Positions 59,474 to 64,000 of a stretch of DNA of 64,000 nucleotides are shown here, piece after piece. Below the pieces are notes generated by a model. That model had not been told where the DNA came from and searched no databases. It saw only the letters and a program-made list of their open reading frames with translations. The position numbers and the translations under genes were made by a program. Position 1 is the first letter of the stretch; every line of letters starts with the position of its first letter. The stretch comes from Epiperipatus broadwayi (lineage: Eukaryota > Onychophora > Udeonychophora > Euonychophora > Peripatidae). The stretch spans positions 186,001 to 250,000 of the forward strand of contig JAQFVV010006725.1 of NCBI GenBank assembly GCA_028023455.1. The letters run 5' to 3'.

Positions 59474-62400
59474 AATGGCTGCAGAAAGGAGTTTGCTATT
59501 AACTGAAAGGAGACCCTTTGATTCCTCTTGGAGGCCTTAAAGGAACCGAGCAGGGCAAATTCCTAATGTCCACTCCATACGTTCTTGTCGTTGCAGCTGT
59601 TATTACTATGTGATTATTCATATAGTATACGAACATGGATGGGCTGCTCACCAACACGCATTAGCCAGCGTGGTGAGTTTATTGGCTTTTTACCTCTGAG
59701 TTTAAGATCAAGAAACACCATGGTCTTTCTTCTCAGTGCCTGATAAGGCAGAATGAATGTTTGTGTAAATGATAAATATTTTTCCAATACATATATACAA
59801 TTATGACAGACAAAAATAAAGCATGGCCCTTATTCCCAGGAGGCTGTAAAGTCACCAACCAAGGCAGCAGTTGGTGGCCGAAGGCGGAGGGTGCTAAGAA
59901 TCCCCTGATTGCGGGCCCAGGCTGCCATTTGATGATGACTTTTTATTTAGGTACTTACAACTGCAGATCACTTTCAAGTGAAGGAAGATTGCAAGAATTA
60001 GAAGAAGAACTGTCTTATATTAAATGGGACATTATTGGACTTTGTGAAGTTAGAAGAAAAGAAGAAACAATTGATTTAAAAAGTGGACATATACTCTATT
60101 ATAAAGGCACACATATTGGAAATACAAGTGGAGTAGGATTCATTATAAATAAAAAGTGGAAGAACAATATTGTGGAGATTGATGGTGTATCGGACAGAGT
60201 GGCAAGATTAGTTATACAACTTAATAGCAGATACTAAATGCAGATAATTCAGGTTTATGCCCCAACAAGTTCTCATAGTGATGAAGTAGTAGAAGATTTT
60301 TATATGGATGTACAAAAGGCTTTTGATCAGAGTAAACAACATTTTAAAATTGTTATGGGAGACTTTAATGCTAGAATTGGTAGACAAATGAAAGATGAAA
60401 TTGCTGTAGGTAATTTTGGTTATGGTAATAGAAATGAGAGAGGACATAGACTTGTGGAGTTTGCAGAAAAAGAAAAACTTTATATTATGAATTCATTTTT
60501 TGAGAAAAATGTTAAAAGGAAATGGACATGGAAGCATCCAAATGAAGGTACAGCAGAATTGGATTATATTTTGACTAACAGAAAATACATATTTCAAGAT
60601 TGTAATGTTCTTAATAAATTTAACACAGAAAGTGATCATCGATTAGTAAGGTATAAGTTACGTGTTAATGTAAAACTAGAGAGACAAAAATTATTAAGAA
60701 AAACAATATTTACAGTTGATATTCCTAATCTTCAGAAACATTCTAATGAATTTAAATTAGAACTTACAAATAGATTTCAAGTGTTAGGAGATTTTGAACA
60801 TGATTCAGATTTGAATGAAATTAATATGAAAATAACTGATACACTTTTAAAAACTGCAACAAGCATAGCTGGTAGAAAAAAGCAGCAATTGACTAATAAA
60901 ATTTCTACTGAGACTAGAGAATTTATGAAGAAAAGAAGGAATATGAAGATATACAAAAATGATGTATTAAAAAGAATTGAATATCTCGAATTTTGTAAAA
61001 TGGTACGGAAAAGAGTTGAAAATGATATAAGAAAGTATAACTGTGAAATAGCAAGGAAAGCTGTAGAAGAAAATAAAAGTCTCAAAAATGTTAAACAACA
61101 TTTTGGTATTGGTAGGAAATTTATATCTGCAATAAGAAAAAAAGATGGAATTATTACTAAAAAGAGAGATGACATCATGAAATTGGTAGAAGATTTTTAT
61201 CAAGAATTATATAGTAATAAAGAACAAGTACCTCCTATATCTATTACATCTTCCGAATTGCCCAGAATTTTAAATGAAGAAGTGAGACATGCAATTAAGT
61301 GTATGAAGAAAGGAAAGGCTCCAGGAAATGATGGAATTATAATTGATATATTAAAAGAAGCAGGTGAAGAAATAGAAACAATTTTAGCAAAATTATATAC
61401 CAAATGTCTAAATGATAAAGATGTACCGGAAGATTGGAAGAATGCAGTAATAATATTAATATTTAAAAAAGGTGATAAAGAAGATATTAGAAATTACAGA
61501 CCTATCAGCCTTTTATCAGTTTTATATAAAATTTTTACCAAGATAATTACAACTCGTCTACAGAGAACTTTGGATTTCCACCAACCAAGAGAACAAGCTG
61601 GATTTAAAAGTGGTTTTAGTACAATAAATCATATCCAGGTATTGAGAGAAGTCATAGAAAGGACAAACGAATATGAGTTGTCATTATGTTTTGGATTTGT
61701 AGATTATGAAAAGGCATTCGATTCTATAAACATTTCTTCAGTGATTAAAGCATTGGATCATCAAGGTATAGATCCAGGATATTGTCATATTTTAAAGAAT
61801 ATTTATAAAAATGCAACAGCAACAATTAGATTACATAATGATACTGGAAAAGTCAACATTGAGAAAGGTGTAAGACAAGGTGACTCCATATCTCCAAAAC
61901 TCTTTACAGCAGTGCTGCAAGAAGTATTTTGTGGATTAAAATGGGAAACTAAAGGAGTGAAAGTAAATGGAGAGTATTTAAGTCATTTAGATTTTGCAGA
62001 TGATGTAGTTGTTTTTGCAAATAATGCTTCAGAGCTGCAGGAAATGTTGCAGGAGTTAGCAGATGAAAGTAGAAAAGTAGGACTAAAGATAAATGTTAAA
62101 AAGTCTAAAGTAATGTTTAATCTATTTGCTCAAAATATGAAAATAAAGATTGATTATGAAGAATTAGAAGAAGTTAACAGTTACAAATACCTTGGTCAGA
62201 TTATTAATACAGATGGAAACATAATGGAGGAAATTAATCATAGAATTAAACTTGGTTGGAGTGCTTTTGATAGAAATAACTTGATACTAAAAGGAAATAT
62301 GCCTATGTGTTTGAAAAGGATGGTTTTTAACAAATGTGTTTTACCAGTTCTTACTTATGGATCTGAGACTTGGACACTTAATAGAAGAGCAATACAGAGA

Positions 62401-62479
62401 CTTCAGACAACTCAAAGGAGTATGGAGAGATGTATGTTGGGAGTAACAAGAAGAGATCGAAAACGCAATGTATGGGATT
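59474..62479 (+). mobile_element. RTE-like non-LTR retrotransposon, 5' complete, 3'-truncated, young
   Basis: The 5' untranslated region (about 59,474-59,802: GGCTGCAGAAAGGAGTTTGC, then AGGAGACCCTTTGATTCCTC) is also preserved, inverted, in the old copy at 31.4-31.64 kb, which fixes the 5' end. The coding region then runs to about 62,476. There it departs abruptly from the 12 kb copy, losing about 100 C-terminal codons, the 3' untranslated part and the TGATGA tail. Loss of the 3' end is unusual for an element that copies from its 3' end. Near-identity with the 12 kb copy indicates recent activity of the family. Confidence 0.85.
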
Positions 62480-62481
62480 AA
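59803..62481 (+). pseudogene. Endonuclease/reverse transcriptase of RTE-like element, one nonsense codon and truncated
   Basis: The frame begins MTDKNKAWPLFPGG at 59,803. It carries GTYNCRSLSSEGRL and IIGLCEVRRKEE (endonuclease N and E blocks), stops at TAA 60,235-60,237 (NSRY, stop, MQIIQVYAPTS) and continues in the same frame for 747 codons. That is a single nonsense change in an otherwise open protein. MGDFNARIG (about residue 40 of the second part), SDHRLV (132), [27 protein letters not shown] (486), [10 protein letters not shown] and FADD (587) are intact. The end RKRNVWD replaces the C-terminal WAGHIAR and basic region of the 12 kb copy. Reading starts with an unusual Gly/Pro/Trp-rich leader, so the true initiation codon is uncertain. 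Confidence 0.82.
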
Positions 62482-63238
62482 AACAGATATGTTATTTAAA
62501 AGACTTCATAAATGATTTGAAAATGATTTTGGTTATGTATTAATATAGGAGACTTTTGATTGAATGCATTCAGCTTTTTGATAAATTATGAAAATAAAGA
62601 TTATATAGCAAGCAAAATGCATAAATTTTCGTTTACTACTAGCATTTGACTAATCTGGATATATATTATCGTCTCTTTATAGAAAAAGTTTGAGAAGTCT
62701 GTATAAAGACAATTTTACATAAATAATTTTATTTCAAAATAATTATACTGTAATAATTATTAATATTTTTAGTTAATTTATAAACTTTTTTTATGCAACT
62801 CTAACAGAATTTATATATAAATAATAGTAATAATACATAATATTTTAATTTAAAATCTGAAAAAAAAATTGTTTAAAAAGATACAATGAATCAATGTACA
62901 ATCTTAATAAATGCAATAAAAAAATCAAAAAATTATTAACTTTAATGTCTGAATATTGATTCAGTTGCTAGTGGTTTCTTCTTATTTAAACAAATTTGAA
63001 AAAATTATAAATTCAAAGCTTTATAAAATTATTTATCAATACTAATTTTAATGGGGATATTTTTAAAAAAAATTTTTCGAAATTAGATCAGATTTTTTAA
63101 AAATATTATTATTTATTTTTTTGCAAATTAGAAGATTGTATGACTCAAATTACAAGAGAATATTAGTAATATTTTTGAAATACACACATAATTTATATAC
63201 TTCAAGTTTAAATGTAATATAGAGGATTATAACACAGA
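62482..63238. other. Gene-free AT-rich DNA
   Basis: Nothing recognised. It includes the sequence that replaces the missing RTE-like 3' end. Confidence 0.5.
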
Positions 63239-63574
63239 CTTTTAAGCTCTTTTTAGCTATCCACTCTATCTCCATATAACCAATATACATGGCCACTCAT
63301 ATGTGATAAAGATATATTGGCATCAACAAAGGATTTGGGCACACCATCATCAGATTTTCAATGGTTTGAGGGTGAAGTAGATTGAAGAGTTGCTATCTTA
63401 ATAATAAACTGAGCACTGATTATATATGTGTGTGGGAGATGATGATCTGGACCAATTGATGAATGCTGATTCAGCATGAAATATGCATATTGGAGATCAT
63501 TTATCTTTATCATAGGTGTGATCATGTGTATCGGTTATATGAGATAGAGTGGATAGCTGAAAGAAGCTTGAAAG
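63239..63574. mobile_element. MITE with about 60-base imperfect inverted ends
   Basis: The left end CTTTTAAGCTCTTTTTAGCT, then ATCCACTCTATCTCCATATAACC, mirrors the right end read backwards: CTTTCAAGCTTCTTTCAGCT, then ATCCACTCTATCTCATATAACC. The pairing goes on to ACATGGCCAC / ACATGATCAC. The 336-base element has no ORF. The interior (TGGCATCAACAAAGG, GGGCACACCATCATC) is less AT-rich than its surroundings. No clear target duplication is visible, so its superfamily is unknown. Confidence 0.72.
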
Positions 63575-64000
63575 ATAGCATTAGGTACATTGGAATTATA
63601 GTTAATTATAAATTCTAGAAATAAAAGATTAAGATTATCACTTGCATATGTAAAGAATATTATATACTACCGATAATTTTTGAGCTTATGTTTGAACTTT
63701 ATTTTTAAAAATATTCAAATCTATAACTGAAACTAAATAAAATGTGATAATTTCTAACTTAATCAAGAATTATTCATGATCATTTATAAATTTATTGGAA
63801 TTAGATGTAAGCTAAAAGTATCATAAAGTAGATTTTGTGTAGTATATATTCAGAAGTACAAATAATGTTTAACTGAAGAAACTTAGTTTGAAATATATCT
63901 TACAAACCATTTGTGTGAATTTTTTTATGAATGCTTACCATAGTATATTGAAAAGCTTTTATTTATATATTGAAATGGAATATTTGACGTGCCATATTTG
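63575..64000. other. Gene-free AT-rich DNA to the window end
   Basis: Nothing recognised. Confidence 0.5.

Overview
The window reads as non-coding DNA of an invertebrate animal. It is strongly AT-rich (about three quarters A/T by eye), with very long stretches lacking any gene, intron-type splice signals, and a mixture of transposon types common in arthropods, molluscs and cnidarians: RTE-like, Tx1/L1-like and Jockey-like non-LTR retrotransposons, Penelope-like elements, a Merlin/ISXO2-type transposase fragment, foldback elements and MITEs. There are no operons, ribosome binding sites, rRNAs, recognisable tRNAs or CRISPR arrays. I cannot name the species; an arthropod is plausible (TCAGT-type initiator motifs near 5.6 kb) but unproven.

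Layout. 0-11.9 kb is mostly empty, holding a possible 36-base micro-exon (656-691), a decayed Penelope-like RT relic (2.64-2.96 kb) and a GC-richer block that could be a non-coding first exon (5.56-5.93 kb). 11.9-14.5 kb is a young, 5'-truncated RTE-like element (minus) with an open 817-residue ORF. 15.0-23.9 kb is a retrotransposon cluster: a nearly full-length but broken Tx1/L1-like element (plus) between two (AAC)n(AAT)n arrays, then, tail to tail across a giant (AAT)n tract, a Jockey-like element (minus) joined to a second, diverged Tx1/L1-like copy (minus). 29.6-31.6 and 32.0-35.9 kb are two old RTE-like copies that caught later insertions, so their sequence exposes insertion boundaries and target-site duplications. 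35-47.5 kb carries four of five members of a foldback family with about 9-base duplications; the fifth is at 24.6 kb. 40.8-42.5 kb is a composite island with a Penelope GIY-YIG domain and a Merlin-type zinc ribbon. 59.5-62.5 kb is a second young RTE-like copy (plus) with its 5' end intact and its 3' end missing. 63.2-63.6 kb is a MITE with long imperfect inverted ends.

Host genes. The best evidence for a resident gene is a 480-base exon at 52,891-53,370 (phase 0/0, consensus splice sites). A candidate first exon at 37,520-37,645 has a start codon, a mitochondrial-presequence-like N terminus, a phase-0 donor and a comparatively CpG-rich segment just upstream. The two are phase compatible and may be one gene with a 15 kb intron filled with transposons. 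The 5' sequence of one RTE-like copy and the 3' sequence of the other complement each other, so together they define the whole family.

I found no convincing novel biochemical system. The most original observations are the foldback family with its duplications, the two hairpin insertions with identical-length 16-base duplications, the loss of the RTE 3' end at a GTAAGAG splice-donor-like site, the trinucleotide arrays flanking the Tx1-like element, and the possible mitochondrial gene.
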